A DNA stretch of 64,000 bases, from the NCBI GenBank assembly GCA_004352715.1, contig SCFE01000006.1, positions 660,360-724,359 of the forward strand, in the 5' to 3' direction. This document shows, one piece after another, positions 36,901-50,189 of the stretch. The position numbers and the translations under genes are program-made. This DNA comes from Hofstenia miamia. Its lineage: Eukaryota; Xenacoelomorpha; Acoela. The first letter of the stretch is position 1. Every line of letters starts with the position of its first letter. The notes beneath the pieces are model-generated. The model saw only the letters and a list, made by a program, of their open reading frames with translations, was not told the origin of the DNA and made no database searches.

Positions 36901-37204
36901 ATAACTACAAGGTGAGCAAAAATAATTTTAGATATTTAACAATCAATGACGCGTATTTTTTGAATTTTAACACAAAATATAACTGCTCTTTATACATGCA
37001 TATTTACTGACATATTTAGCATTTATCTCTAAAATGATTTTTAATTAATGTTAAATTTATTAGTAAATGAAATAATTTAAAACACTCCAAAGCGATGAAA
37101 CTGAATTAGATTAAATACATTAGTGTAAATCAGAAGCAGTTATATATTTTGATTTCAATATTTTATTATCATTTTGAACGACAGGATTCACAATAGGTAT
37201 TAAC

Positions 37205-37240
37205 CAGTGGCGGCTCGTGCATGCAAAAGTTAGGCAAGCA
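37205..37240 (+). repeat. hAT-like terminus CAGTGGCGGCTCGTGC
   Basis: This sequence is a commonly seen hAT end. About 0.8 kb further on, 38023-38037 (ACTATGTGATTGGT) and 38128-38143 (ACCAATCACGTAGC) form an inverted pair in a CpG-richer patch, which could be the interior of the same element. The other terminus was not found. Confidence 0.35.
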
Positions 37241-40200
37241 AATATTTTTTAAGTAACCAAAACAGTAAATAACAATCATGAAGAATTTATTTATATATAA
37301 AATCCCCAAGGCAAGTTTTCTCAGAAATGTATCTATAATATTATTACTAATTATTTCTGTAGTTTTTTCTCTTCTAATCAGTTATTCTTGCATTTGTTAA
37401 AAATTTCTTTCAACAGAAACTAATCGTTCTGCAAGACGGTGATCAAAATCCAATAGTTTGCATTAATTCAAATATTTACAAATTTTTGGTAAGGCGTCAA
37501 TAAATGGTGCATTTCAAAATATTGAATAAGAATTTTGTCGATTTTTACAACTGAAGGCATGTTGATGATAGAAAACTTGGGATAAATTACAAAATTTTTG
37601 AAGATTGAGAAACCTAGAGTAGAAATTTAGAACAGAAAATGGCAGCTGATGGAAGTCATATTTAAACCGCTCAAAGTTTTTTTAAATTTATTTCCATATA
37701 TATCACCTTAAAATATCCACGTTATATTTATTTTTTGAATGAATTGGTGGCATATTCGTAGAAAAAATTCGTCTTTGATTTGCAATTGTTATAAATTTTC
37801 TAATTTCTGTAAACTGAAAGAATATTGTACAAGGAATCTGTGAGGTAAAAAATGTGAAACAATTATATACCAGATAGAAGCCTTGCTCAAATATATTTCT
37901 GTTTCTGGTAGTGCTTGAATGTAAAAATGTTTCTTATTGATTTAAATAATAAATATTATGTTTACTTTTGGGTTATTATATGGAATTAAAATATTTCGCG
38001 TGGTTCTTTTTAGGCTACAGTTAGACTATGTGATTGGTCACGCGTGATCTGTCTCATTTTGATAAAATCGCACGTCTAACCACTGAGATATTTGGCGATG
38101 TGACGTGTTTCGTAATTTTTCTTGCTACCAATCACGTAGCCTTGCAACGGAAATATTTCAATATGAAGCAATAAGCGGAGTGCTTGCTTTGCTAGCTAAA
38201 TCTTCGCGCGATAAGTTTAAGAAAACGGATCTAGTTTAACTTCAATGTAAGTTCTCTGCAACAGAATTCCTACTCCACGTTGATTTTTCATATAGGCAGG
38301 CACATCCTCTGTAATCTCCTTGAAAATGGCTCAATATTTCTATTACGCAGAAATGGTGGCAAACGAGGAACAATGCTTTTTAATTTGGCATATTTTTGAA
38401 TCTTTTGATACTATGCACTACTATGTTTACACTAGAGGTTAATAAAGTTCAAACGTAGCAAGAGGATTTCTTAACCTTATTAAGCTAAAGGGCTTACTAA
38501 ATATTTTTTGAATTCCTGAAATTTCTTAACACTACCATGTTAATTAGTATTAAAAATGTATCGGACTAATTCTTCGATTGCTTATTTAATTGAATTTGAT
38601 AGAAATAAAAGAGAAGGTTTTTGAGACGTGAATGTAAAGAAATGATTAGCATTTGTAATTTAATTTTATTCTGGGAGTTGAACGTTTTTGAAAGAAGCAT
38701 GCAATGGCAATAGTCTTTTTGAGGAGAGAAAATAAGTGACATTAAAAGGGGATAATTGGTACGAAAGTATTGGTTATTTATTGTAACCAGTTTGATTTAC
38801 AGTTTCATCCTTACAATTAGCTACAAACAACGTGACAAAAAATTATTTGTTGTTATCTTTGCCTTTTCTTTAATCACACCCAATAAACGGTCATATTTAT
38901 TTGTTGACGGTGTTTGAGCTTTTCAAAGCTGTTTTCTTTAGTGTTATTTTCTTAAAATGTCTATTTGCATTGAACAGCATTTCAAATTATTGCTCCAATT
39001 AGATTAACATATATACATAGTACGAAATGTGACAAAATGAAACTTATTAAAGAAATTTATTTACAAATTAAGATACAAATAGCTAATTGTCCACTTCAAA
39101 GTATGCCCTTTGGAGTCGATGTACGTCTTTATTATTCCCATTTAGGTCCCTAATTTATTGTGTCAATGCGGCTTATATCTCCTAAACCGAGGCAAAATAA
39201 ACACAAGAACTTTTCAGTAACTAAAATTGACACAGCGATTTTCAATGTTTGACTAAATGGTTGTAGAATAAATGGCAAATTTTTAAGCACACACAATCGA
39301 CAATTTTTTTATCATGGGATCATGGACAACTAATGTATGTATGCATAGCAATTAGTAAGATGGCATATATACTATATATATATGTATATATAATATAAAT
39401 GAATACATATATATATATATATATAATTATTAAATGCAATCCACAAAAATATAATTTCATCATATTAATATAGCATTTTAAGCATTTATCACTAAAAGTA
39501 GCATAAAAAATTGTTTACTGGAAGTCACCTTTTTTAAATCAAAATAGTGTTTGCGCTTAGTAATAAGGAAAAAATATAGAAAAGTAAATTTTATTGTATT
39601 TGGAACTAATCATATTTATATGCAAAATTTAAAGGCAATTATATAGTTTTATATTTTGAACTAGCTATATTCGAAATTTGGAAATAACTACATGCAAAAT
39701 TTAATAGAAATAAATATTTATTGCACTTAAAACACGGTTAGCTTCTTAGTATCAAACATCTCTGTAGATTTTTGGTTTTAGTAAATGCAAGGGATAATAT
39801 ATATTCCGCTAAGAAACATAAGTTGAACAAACGTAGTGTATTCATGCTAAAAAAATTTTCTTAGTAATCTGGCTAAACATAGAATAAGTTTGAACAAAAT
39901 CATATAAGCTTATAGTTATTGTAAATTTATAAAGTTTTCTTCAAATTTGCAAGGATTCCTGAAACCGCAAAAATTTGGTTTTATCTTCCATATTTCGCTT
40001 AGTCTCCTCAATATACGTATTATTGCAATAGTCGTGTTGGCATTGGTATATCACAAATTTATATTGAAATATCAAATAAAGCAACTTTACTACATAACCA
40101 AAGAAATATGGCATCATTAATTGTAAATTTATAGACATCTTAGGTGTGATTCTAAGACATTTCTGCATTTATAAAACTATTGATGATACCAAGCACTTAA

Positions 40201-42975
40201 TATTTGTCGGAATTTTTTGAATGATTCCAATATATTGATGCTCAGCATAACCGTATGCATATATATATATATATTTATATTTATATATATATATATGTAT
40301 ATAATTATATTATGTACATGATCATAAGCAACTAACCGGCAACATTTGCTTAAAAAATTTTATATGCTCCAATTATTTCGAAGTTGTTTGTATAATGAAT
40401 GCATTTAATTTGGAATTATAGTCTACATACCTAAATTTTAAGCTTTTAAATATATTTATAGACGTTTTTATGTCTCAGTGTAATTTACTTGGTCGTTTAG
40501 AAATTCATTTCTAATACGAGGGATAAAGATTATATATTCGCTTTATAATCATTAAAGAAGCTTTTTAACTAAAACAATTTGTCATTAGTAGTAAGCAAAT
40601 GGGACTTGCAAATTATTGGCGCCAAAATTCTCGTTTCATACTAATAAAGTTATTATGATTTACGAAGTTTATGGAATTTGATATAATGTCTTATGACACA
40701 TTAATTTTAATAAAATAATAAACGAGTTAAGAGTATGAAATCTATTAAGCTATACTATACTGAACAATTAGACTAAATAATAATAATTTAAAAATTCATA
40801 TTTTGAAGGAAAATTATCAAGATCACTATACATACACATTTTCGAAAGATACAGTATTAAATATAGCGATATCATGTATTTATACTACGGATGATTCCGG
40901 GCAAGATAATTTGAGCAGAACAAATCCATGCAAAGCAGGAGAAAAATGAAATTCTGTTTAAGCAGTATAAATTATATTAGAATCATATTTTTTCTTTATT
41001 CATTTCAGCAGTGCTGCTGCGCCATGACAGTATCGAAATCATCATGTTGAAATTTTGCGATGAAAGTTGCACCAGATATTTATGTTTAACCGCATTTCCT
41101 CGTTTAACTTTTTAGTTTACTTTTAATAAACATTTGACTGGTTCAGGGAAATATTGGAACATAGCATATTATCCCAAATAGAACATCTCATGGTAGACTA
41201 ATACAGTCAAAATGTAAAAACACTCATCGCATAAATCAATTTATTGCTCTTTGCACTTGACTTTACAATCAATCGATATCAGAGAGCTAGAGATTCTACT
41301 TTTGCATATGGTTCAGTTTAATTTTATTTCATTTTTAGTTTATTTTACTTTCATTTTATAGTGTTAATATTATTTTATTATATTAAACGTAAATTATTGC
41401 ATTAAACTACGTTATTCTATTTATTATTACATTTGATAAGCGATATAAATAGAGGGTGTCGACGAAAAATTACCCAATCGACGGACCCCAGCGACGCCTA
41501 AATACATTATGATAGTTGATTCAAATATATTCGGTCAGAATATAAACATGCCAGTCTGTCGAATGATTTCAGCCACCTCGGAAAGCCAACATGCAAGAAT
41601 TTCATAATGGCAAGACAATGTTTTTCGCCAACTAAAAAAGTTGAAAATCACATGATAATTCCAGATCGAAGATGACAAGATTAAAATTCTTTCGCTGGTC
41701 AGGTTGACTGGTGATCGATTTATTTGTAAATCAGAGTTGTGACTGACAGAATTCAACCGGTCTATTTACATATGACTACATTTTATTACAAGAACATATA
41801 CTAATACAATTGTAACCAGGTATGAAACATTTCCAACCTGGCATTTATTTAATGATGTAGTGAGAGTTTAGGTTTGGACAGGAATAAGCAGGACTGAAGT
41901 GTGCGTGACGTGCCTGAATGAAACTGTGACCAACACATTTTTAATACCCAACTATTCTTCACTCATCAACGAAAATTGGTGGGGGGATTTCCTAAGGAAC
42001 AGCTAAATTAAGCTCCTTTGCTCTTAGAGCAACATCATAATTACAAAATGTAGATATGTTGAGAGGCGCTTTGTTGAGCAAAATATAATTATAAGAGGTG
42101 CTATGTTGATTTCATACAAAAGTTCATAAGATTTATATAATTATTAAAAATAGTGATTCTACATGTTCCGCTTAGTTCACACACTTGTGTCAGTTAGATA
42201 CTCTTTTCGCAAAAATAGAGAAGAACTTTGTTGTACGGTGCTTTGAAATTTTTCATACATATTGCTAATTGACGGTTTCAGCATCATCAATTTCTAGAAG
42301 ATATGTAGAGAGTAAACGTCAGCATAACTTTCATTTACCAAAGATTCGATACATTTATTTATAAGTATTCCACTACTAAGCAATACAGTATTTATAAGCA
42401 TTTACACTAATGATGTACTGGTTGTTGTATCGACCAGACCAAATGTTTTCATGTTAACTTGTAAATTGTAAATATGTTGATATTCATTTGTATATAAGAA
42501 AGAGGAATTCATTGTAAATTGAAAACTTTTAGAACAGTTTTGTGTTTGTTGACATCTGCTGTCCGCTGTCGCTTCCCCAAGAATAGCTTTCTATGTACAA
42601 CTAGGGATGCAAAACCTACACAGCAGATAATACAATAAATATTTAACAATGCTTACGCTTTAATACTATTTTCACATATAAGTATATAAGTATATATCTA
42701 AACCTATTTTTGAATATAAAGTATTTAACCATCCTCAATTAATTAAAAAATGTGAGAAATAGTAAAATTCAAGCTCTGTTTACTATTAGTATATGTAGAC
42801 ATATACAAAGTCTCAAGAATTCATCTAAAAAGATCAGTCTAACTAGAACAATGTACGCAATGTTCAGCGCAATTACCCCACTGGAATTAAAATCTTTGTT
42901 AAATGTGCTGCTGTATTTGAAAATGAAATTTAATAAAATGATTTTAGCAGCTCGTATATATATATATATATATAA
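37241..42975. other. AT-rich DNA with microsatellites
   Basis: No recognised gene. (AT)-type microsatellites lie at about 39369-39425, 40260-40303 and 42955-42975. A more GC-rich patch at 41455-41740 holds short frames that match no family I know. Confidence 0.4.
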
Positions 42976-43028
42976 TTATATATATTTATAAATAACTACT
43001 GTTTATATATATTTATAAATAACTACTG
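42976..43028 (+). repeat. Two-unit ~27-bp tandem repeat
   Basis: The unit TTATATATATTTATAAATAA followed by CTACTG occurs twice (42976-43001 and 43003-43028), directly after an AT microsatellite. Confidence 0.8.
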
Positions 43029-43364
43029 TATGTATTATTGGAGATACAATTTCAAACGCAGTTTTCCTTTTTTCATTGAAAGGTTTTTTAGCAAACATAC
43101 ATTAATGTTGATATTAGATATCCATACATAGGAAAAATGATATTCATGATTGCTTTGAATAATCTTCTTTGAATCCTCAAAGTTTACTTTGTTACTTTCT
43201 CAAATCAGTGATGGTCAGTTGAAATTTATTAGACCAATAACAAATGTTTAGACTTCAAAAATATATTTAAACTAAAGTTAAATTTGCAAGTTTAACCACA
43301 TATTTAATTAATAACTTGAACATTTCTTTGCTGTGTATTCAGACTTTATTAATGCACACAGGTA

Positions 43365-44657
43365 TAGTTGGCTGCAAAAAAAATGACACTGAACACCTAT
43401 TTTTTCACGCTTTGTGGAAACATATTGAGACGTTTTAGAGGAAAACTATAAAAATAAAAGACAACGAGAATTTTGTGAAATTTAAAATGGTCAAACAAAA
43501 AAGTTAATTAAGTAAACTGGTACTTCGTAATTATTTGAAAACACTTACCAAACAAATTGTTTTGCTTTGCAAAGTTTCTACTTGATTTCTTCGGAATGGA
43601 AACGTTGGAACAGCTTGAAAACGCCTTTGCGACATCGCAAATTTCTCGATCAACTTATTTTCGAAAGCTGAAGAAAATTCGACAAGGAGAATCTCTCAAA
43701 AGAAGAAAAGGAAGTGGACGCCCTCGAAAAATTATTGGAAAATTCATTCAGAAAACAGTCGCAATTGCTCTCAAAAATCCCTATATTTCTGGGAAAAAAA
43801 TTGCAAACCGACTTCAAACTGAAGCCGACATCTCTGTGCATNNNNAAACCACAGTTCAGAGAACACTGAAAAAAAGTGGAGTTACAAAAATTGGCAGAAA
43901 AAATCGACTTCTGATTACAAAAGAACATCAAGAAAAAAGATTAAATTTCGTGAAAGATTGGAAAGACTACACTTTTGAAGATGTTTGGATAACTGATGAG
44001 TTCGTATTTCAACTACACAGAAACAAAGTACAAGTGTGGTCGTCAAAGAAATGTCCAAGACCAACAAAAGCGGTTCCAAAGTTCGACAAAAAATTATGGA
44101 TTGGGGAGCACTTTCATATCGTGGGTTTTATTTGAAAATTTTAAACGGAAAAGCCACAATCGACAGTCAAAGATATTGCCAAATTATAGCTGAATTTATT
44201 CCTTATGCTTATGCTTTATATGATGATGGATGGATACTTCAACAGGACGGAGCAACCCCGCACACGTCAGGAAAGACAAAAAATTGGTTTTCTGAAAATA
44301 ATATCCAGTTTTTGCAATGGCCACCAAGTTCTGCTGATCTTTCTCCAATCTAATACGTGTGGCAGATATTGAAAAATGACGTTGAGAAGAAAAATCCGAA
44401 AAATATATCTGATTTAAAATAAAAAATCCAAAAAAGTCAACACATTTTGACATCTGAAATGAAGTCCAATTTAATGAAATCAGTTTCAGTTCGTTTGAAT
44501 GAAGTTATTTCTACAGGAGGAAAACAAATTAGACTTTGATGCTTTTTACTTATAGTCCTTTAATGTATCTTTAAAATCTTACCTTTCTTGAGTTGTTACG
44601 TTCAGTAGTTCAAAAGTAATATGTCTTTTTTCTAGTCTCATTTTTTGCAGCCAACTA
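43365..44657 (+). mobile_element. Complete Tc1-like DD34E transposon (inactive)
   Basis: 1293-bp element with both ends. The left end TAGTTGGCTGCAAAAAA is matched by its reverse complement at 44638-44657, and TA lies on each side (43363-43364 and 44658-44659). The inverted repeats are about 26 bp. The element carries one transposase gene on the plus strand (43596-44539), which is broken. Element size, short inverted repeats, TA target and the DD34E motif place it in the Tc1/mariner superfamily, Tc1-like branch. Confidence 0.92.
43596..44539 (+). pseudogene. Tc1-like DD34E transposase pseudogene
   Basis: Cut-and-paste transposase. The start is the ATG at 43596; a longer reading from 43557 would need TTG. 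The N-terminal helix-turn-helix region includes RSTYFRKLKKIR and a GRPR AT-hook-like motif (GSGRPRK). The catalytic core has ITDE (first Asp at 43995-43997) and ILQQDGATPHTS (second Asp at 44246-44248). Exactly 34 residues later, in SPI-stop-YVW, the codon that should be the catalytic Glu is TAA (44351-44353). A further TAA lies at 44420-44422 and the natural end is TGA at 44537-44539. The frame also shifts by one base in an A-run near 44088, and four Ns sit at 43842-43845. It cannot make active transposase. Confidence 0.92.
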
Positions 44658-45592
44658 TAGTTTGCTTAAAATTAGATGTTGAGACGATGGTTTAAACTGA
44701 AAAACTACACTAAGAGATAACGACCAATTAATATCTAAAAAATTGCGAGCTTTGTTTTCTTTACTAAATAGTATGAATTTTTCTTGTTTGTTGGTAGACC
44801 AGGATAGTCTTCTTGATAATAAAGTGTTGCAGTTCCACTCATGCCTTAATATATTCAACTAGCATAGTGAAGATCCTTTTAAATGGGTTCAATCAAAGAC
44901 AAATATATACATGGTTCGGAATCAAAAGCAAATTTTGCAATAATCTATTTGTACACTAATTAGCAATTTAAAAATCACCTATTTTTTTTGCTGTTTTTAT
45001 GAAATTCGAACGAAATGCACAATAAAGATAAACATTTTCATTAAATAATTAATAATAGAATCGAATTTAAGAAATGATTAAAAAACAAAGCTGCAATTTG
45101 AAACAAATACAAAGAGAAGATAGTAAATCAAAATTCATCCTAGAAAGTAGTTTTCATACTAGTATACATGTATATTACATTTAAAATATCTAAAAGCTCA
45201 AGTTAGGAATTTCATATGCCTAAAGTAGTTTTTTAATTTTTGGTAAAACATTTTATATGAAACTTTGACCACATACATTGGTGGATATGTACAGACATAG
45301 ACTTTTGTGCTTAGTACAAGATCAGATACCTCAGCATCATTGTAAATGTCTTCAATTTTAATTTAGTATTTTAATGTATCTTGTAGATTTGGTGATTCTC
45401 TTAAACCAGATTTCTAAACCCCCTCGATTAAATCGTTAACAAAATACCGGTACTAATTGATATAGAAAGTTTTGCAATGTGATATATTTACACATTTAAG
45501 CAAAACAGATTTTAAAATTAATTTCCTACAATAGGCTTCGTTAACTACCAATATGAAATTGAAATGACTGCACAAAGCTAATACACTGCCAG

Positions 45593-45758
45593 CAGTGGCG
45601 GCAGAACGAATAGTGAGTAGAGGGTGGGGCAAGTTACATTTATGATCCACTTTATTTACTAATTAAGAAGGCTTTCTCTGCTTAAGTTGTAAAATTTGGA
45701 GGGGTTTTATTGAAAATTTGATTTTAAGGGGGCAGCTACCCCACTTTCACCGCCGTTG
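45593..45758. mobile_element. hAT-type MITE, CAGTGGCGG ends
   Basis: 166-bp element. The left end CAGTGGCGGCAG and right end (reverse complement) CAACGGCGGTGA match at 7 of the first 9 positions, with GGGTGGGGCAAG and GTGGGGTAGC further in. Flanks ACTGCCAG (45585-45592) and ACTACCAC (45759-45766) agree at 6 of 8 positions, as for an aged 8-bp hAT target duplication. Non-coding. Confidence 0.6.
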
Positions 45759-45815
45759 ACTACCACATTCAAGTATGATTCAGGGGATAGACTTCTCACT
45801 GAAATATTATAAATA

Positions 45816-46609
45816 CAAACCTCAGTGGGGTATAACATCAGAATAGCATAATACTCAAAATAGGGCAGTTAAGTATTCCGCCCATGTATTTTTATTAAAA
45901 TGACCCTTGATTTTATTCAAATTTGAGTAGCTCAAAATAGCACAATACTCAATATTAGGCAATAAATTAAAAGGACAATTTGTCAATATACACTGCAGAA
46001 ACATTTAAAATTGCATACTGAAAATATCCAAGTGACATATTTATTAATTTTAACGAGATTATTGTAAACTTTCTGAGCTTCGCCACTATATGCATTGAAA
46101 TGTAGTTGTAAAATTGTGCCTACCATCTTTGGCATGTGACGGCATGATCTTGGAAATTTCAAAACCTTATTAACAATGCATATGTTAAAAACAGTATGCC
46201 AGAAATATCTAGTGGTAATTTCACAAAGTGGGATTCTCGGTTATCTAGGGCGAGACCTCAATCAAAATTGCTCTTAAAGAAATTGGGGATGAATGTAATT
46301 ATGATAACTTTGAAATATGTGTTTGTAGGAAATGAAGTGAATGCAATATGGATGAAATACTTCAATTAACAAACAAAAGGGCATTTGCAACAATAAACAA
46401 TTCAAATTCTATTTCTAATTTTGGTGATAATATTGCAATATTTGCACAAAAATTCTTTGAAACAGCATTTTTTTACTGGATGTATTTGGCTTCACACCCA
46501 TTTCATTAGCATAAAATGTGAATGTTCGGTGTTTAAAATAGAGTACTATTCAAAATAGGGCACTTTGTGTTACGGTCCGAAGGAGGTCTGCTAAATTGAA
46601 GTTTGACTG
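45816..46609. mobile_element. Degenerate pogo/Tigger-like MITE
   Basis: The right end, reverse-complemented, reads CAGTCAAACTTCAATTTAGC with TA outside (46610-46611), resembling pogo/Tigger termini. The left end CAAACCTCAGTGGGG after TA (45814-45815) is a poor match. Inside are three direct repeats of an AATACTCAAAATAGGGCA-type block (45849-45882, 45931-45975 and 46538-46586). No intact transposase was found. The boundaries are plausible, but the left one is uncertain. Confidence 0.4.
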
Positions 46610-47288
46610 TATTATTGTTTGTAAGAAAATGGTGCACTTAAGATAAATATAAAAATGAAATGACAAAATATTTTCATTTGAAAAATCTGTCTGCAAATTT
46701 GTTTGAGTAAAATATACGTTTTATTTGCTTTTTATTCCAGTCAAATACAGTTGTGTAAATTTTGTAATTGCCTTACAATTTAAAAGGAATGTTTTCTCAA
46801 TGTTTCGACGATCTTATTTTTAGATTTCAAATTTTTTACAGTTGTTTTTTAGACAATAACTCTATATATCTCCCCCTAAAATTCTGAATTTTCAAAAGAT
46901 GTATGCAATCTATTTATTAGGCAAACCTTAATAATAAAATGGTTATAAAATAGAATGCCTTCAGTGAATTGACCAGGTAACACTTAGAAATATAGAATAT
47001 TATAGAAATATCATATCATTTAAATTTTCTGTTGATAGTAATTTGGAAAAAAAATTCTCTGAGACTTTGATTTCCCACAGTGATGCATTCGGTTCTAATT
47101 GACAGCAAAGTTTAATTAAGCGTCTCCTCATTTGGCGCCAGCTTTGCTATTTGTGAGCATTACTTAATTGTTTCAGGGAGATTTCCATTAACTATTCGCT
47201 TATAATCAAATGAATATTATGATTTCGCATCATTAGGAAAACTAATTACGTTTAGTTTAATATACAGATGCCTATATACATATGTATA

Positions 47289-47426
47289 CAGTGGCGTACG
47301 CAAGGAGGACATGATGGAAAGCCCCCATCAGTTAGTTTTCAAAATTGATTTTAAGTAATTTTATGTAATTCACTTGATCAAAACTGTGATGCCTCCGCCA
47401 AAAATATCTGCTTACGTCCTGCTCTG
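47289..47426. mobile_element. Short MITE-like repeat (CAGTGGCGTACGC)
   Basis: Begins CAGTGGCGTACGCAAGG and ends CTTACGTCCTGCTCTG, an imperfect inverted match. It is related to 36704-36900 through its left 70 bp. Non-coding. Confidence 0.4.
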
Positions 47427-47718
47427 ATGGATAGCTTAAAATTTGAATTCCATTATATTTATTACATTAAAATAATACAAACTATGAAAAATATCCTTTA
47501 TAATGCATTTCAAATCACTAACGGTTTGAATGCACTTTTTTTCAATCCTTAAAAAAATAATTGAAATTTGACATGGATCTCTAATTTAACCACAACAACT
47601 TAAACCTACGGCATAGTATTGTAGAAAAAATGTTCAAACAATGAGTAAATTCTTAAGTATCTATGTTATTCTTCAATTATTTTGTATTTTTCCTTCTCTT
47701 AATATAGAAATCTATTAA

Positions 47719-47952
47719 TTAAGCTTGTAAGTTAATGAGTTCATGTCTTTTTTTAAGGATATGTTTTTCAAGATTTCTGACTTCTGGGCTAAGTTCACCT
47801 TTAATATAAATACGTAGTGGAGAAGAGTGAATAAGTGTTCGAGCAATAGAAAGAATCAGACGTCTTGTCCAGACTTTGCCAACATCAACAAGAACGGGTC
47901 TTGATTTATCATTAGAAAGTCTACTAGCAATTAGAATACAAGAAAAATCAAT
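47719..47952 (-). pseudogene. Non-LTR retrotransposon protein fragment (ORF1-type)
   Basis: A minus-strand frame open for 77 codons with no start codon, ending in TAA at 47719-47721. It reads IASRLSNDKSRPVLVDVGKV, WTRRLILSIARTL and YIKGELSPEVRNLEKHILKK. The pattern 'RP.LV....W..R..L..A..L......I...LSPEVR...K.L...R.EL' is what I recall from the C-terminal part of the protein preceding reverse transcriptase in many invertebrate LINEs. Upstream on the minus strand (about 48013-48070) lies more open, basic sequence that might belong to the same element. No reverse transcriptase was found with it. Confidence 0.5.
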
Positions 47953-50189
47953 ACTTAGAAAGTTAAAAATATTTTTATATGAATTTTATCATGAATTAAG
48001 GAATTATTACCTTTTTCTTCCCCTGTGATGCCATAAAAAATTATTCGTTTTGATGTTCAGGACAACCTAAATTTGAGTGATGAGAACACTTCATTTTGTT
48101 AGAACTAACACTAGAAGAGGAATTTACATTGTTAAACTTTTCTAGTGTCACGTAAAATTGCAAATGTATGATTCTTTTAATAGTTAAATTTGAGTCAATT
48201 TATATATAATATAAATAACAACAATAAGAATTTGTCCATCCATAAATGCATTTATTTTATATTTCACAAATTGGTTAATTCAAAAAAAATTATGGATACT
48301 ATTTCATGGTGATAAGCTTCTGCAGTCAAACAAATTGCTCTCGATAGACCATTTTTCATGAACATAAATAAACTTATTATTATAAACTTCCGTAATTATT
48401 TGTTTTCATAAATATTAGATAAGAAAGTTGAACTAAATTAATAAAAACGTTAATGAATGAAGTGACAATACTTTTGCATTACAATATGGTCTGTATTGTA
48501 GAAATATTAGATTATTTTTAATGAATCAGGACATAATTTCGCCCATAGGTTACATGATTGACTGTGAGCAAAGCTATTAGTAAGCAATATCTATAAAAAA
48601 GATTGGTATTTATTCAAATACGTGTTTTTGAAAAGGAAATACATTTAAACAACCAATAAAGTTTAAACTTGATATTTATAGCAAATCAATATTTTACCCA
48701 ACAATTAAGAATTACAATATAATAGTGTTTTAGTAAGATATCGAACAACTTAGGTCTTGAAAACAATATTGACATTGATTTCGAAGATATTAATTAGATT
48801 CCAAATCCTGTTTAATTAAAAATGAGGGGAAATAGTTATTCAAAACAGGAAACAATTACTGGCATGTTCTACATGATTTTGACGTTCAGTGTGATGATTT
48901 TGTTTTATGGGTGGACTAATAATAGATTAGTAACTGTTTAGATATATGCCTCTGTTTGAAATTCTATATATTTATGTTAACATAAATTGAAATCACGTAC
49001 ATCTGAACTTATATTAACTAATAATAGGCCCCTTTTCAGATGATTGTTGGATATTGGTGTGCTCATGTCGGGTCATACCAGGTCATTTCAGCAAAACTAA
49101 TAAAAGAGTTGTAACATGTTTGATACAGATAGTGCAAATTTATTGCTTTGGGCAACATGATGCATTTTAAGCTACTACTATAATAATATAACGGCATGGG
49201 ATAATTGGTGTGCGGTGGGGTCAGGATAGTGGTGTCATAAAAATGAGGCACCTTGATAATATAAATACAGAAATACTTAACAAGACTTTCAATGTTTTTG
49301 CCACTAATTAAAGTAAACGAGGACGTCTTAATTACCCAAGATATCGTTTGATGTCACATAAATATAGAAAAATCATTTCCTTACTTAAGATATTGGGCGA
49401 ATGATAATTTTTCAGTTAACTAATACCATGATTGTCTTCGTTTCTTATATATCTAAAAGTGTTGTTGTATAACAGAATTGACATAAATTACTTCAAATGT
49501 TGTATTTTAAAGTTTTAGTTTAGACGTATTCACAAATATTATAGGATTTGAATTTCAGTAAGTATTTTTTATTATCATTAGTAGTTTACAAAAGTTTTAT
49601 TTGTGACTTTTTGTTATTAATCAAATCGTTTGATTCCTCTTTCTTTTAAATTTTATTCAAAGTGAAAGTGATAATAAAGAAATTCTTAGTAGCTCTTTAA
49701 CAAATTCTATCCCTTGAAATGCCGTGAATAATTGAGAACAGCTATATCTACATTGCGTCTATTTCCTTCTATTGAAAATCCTTCTTTGACAACGATAATC
49801 ACAGATCAAACGAGTTAAGCAAGATTTTTTAGTGAGATCTACGAGTATACATTATGAATATACCAATTTGCAATTGAATTACTATTTATCTGAAATAGTT
49901 ATTTGGAAGATGCGAATCAAATAACTTTTGGAACTATTTTAAACACCTGACCCTCTCAAATTCTTTAATATTGTCCATACAGATGTAAGCTTAAATAGAG
50001 ACAAGTAGAAAACTTACTATGTTCATATGTTTTACATTTGAAAAGCATCATTGATAAGAATGGCGTCCATTGTAGCAGACATAAATTGATATATATTTAA
50101 CTAAAAACAAAAGGAAAGACAATGACTGCTCAAACTCAAATAGGAAAGAACTAAATGTATGCTTTTTAGTTCTTACCCCTGGCATAAGA
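47953..50189. other. AT-rich DNA without recognised genes
   Basis: No protein family or RNA recognised. One minus-strand block at 48012-48067 has acceptor and donor-like ends (…CAAATTTAG|G and AAAAG|GTAATA), but nothing identifies it. Confidence 0.35.

Noticed and set aside
36880-36915. Possible 32-nt plus-strand exon with excellent acceptor and AAG|GTGAGC donor
   Set aside because: The acceptor and most of the block are the terminal inverted repeat of a short MITE-like repeat (36704-36900).
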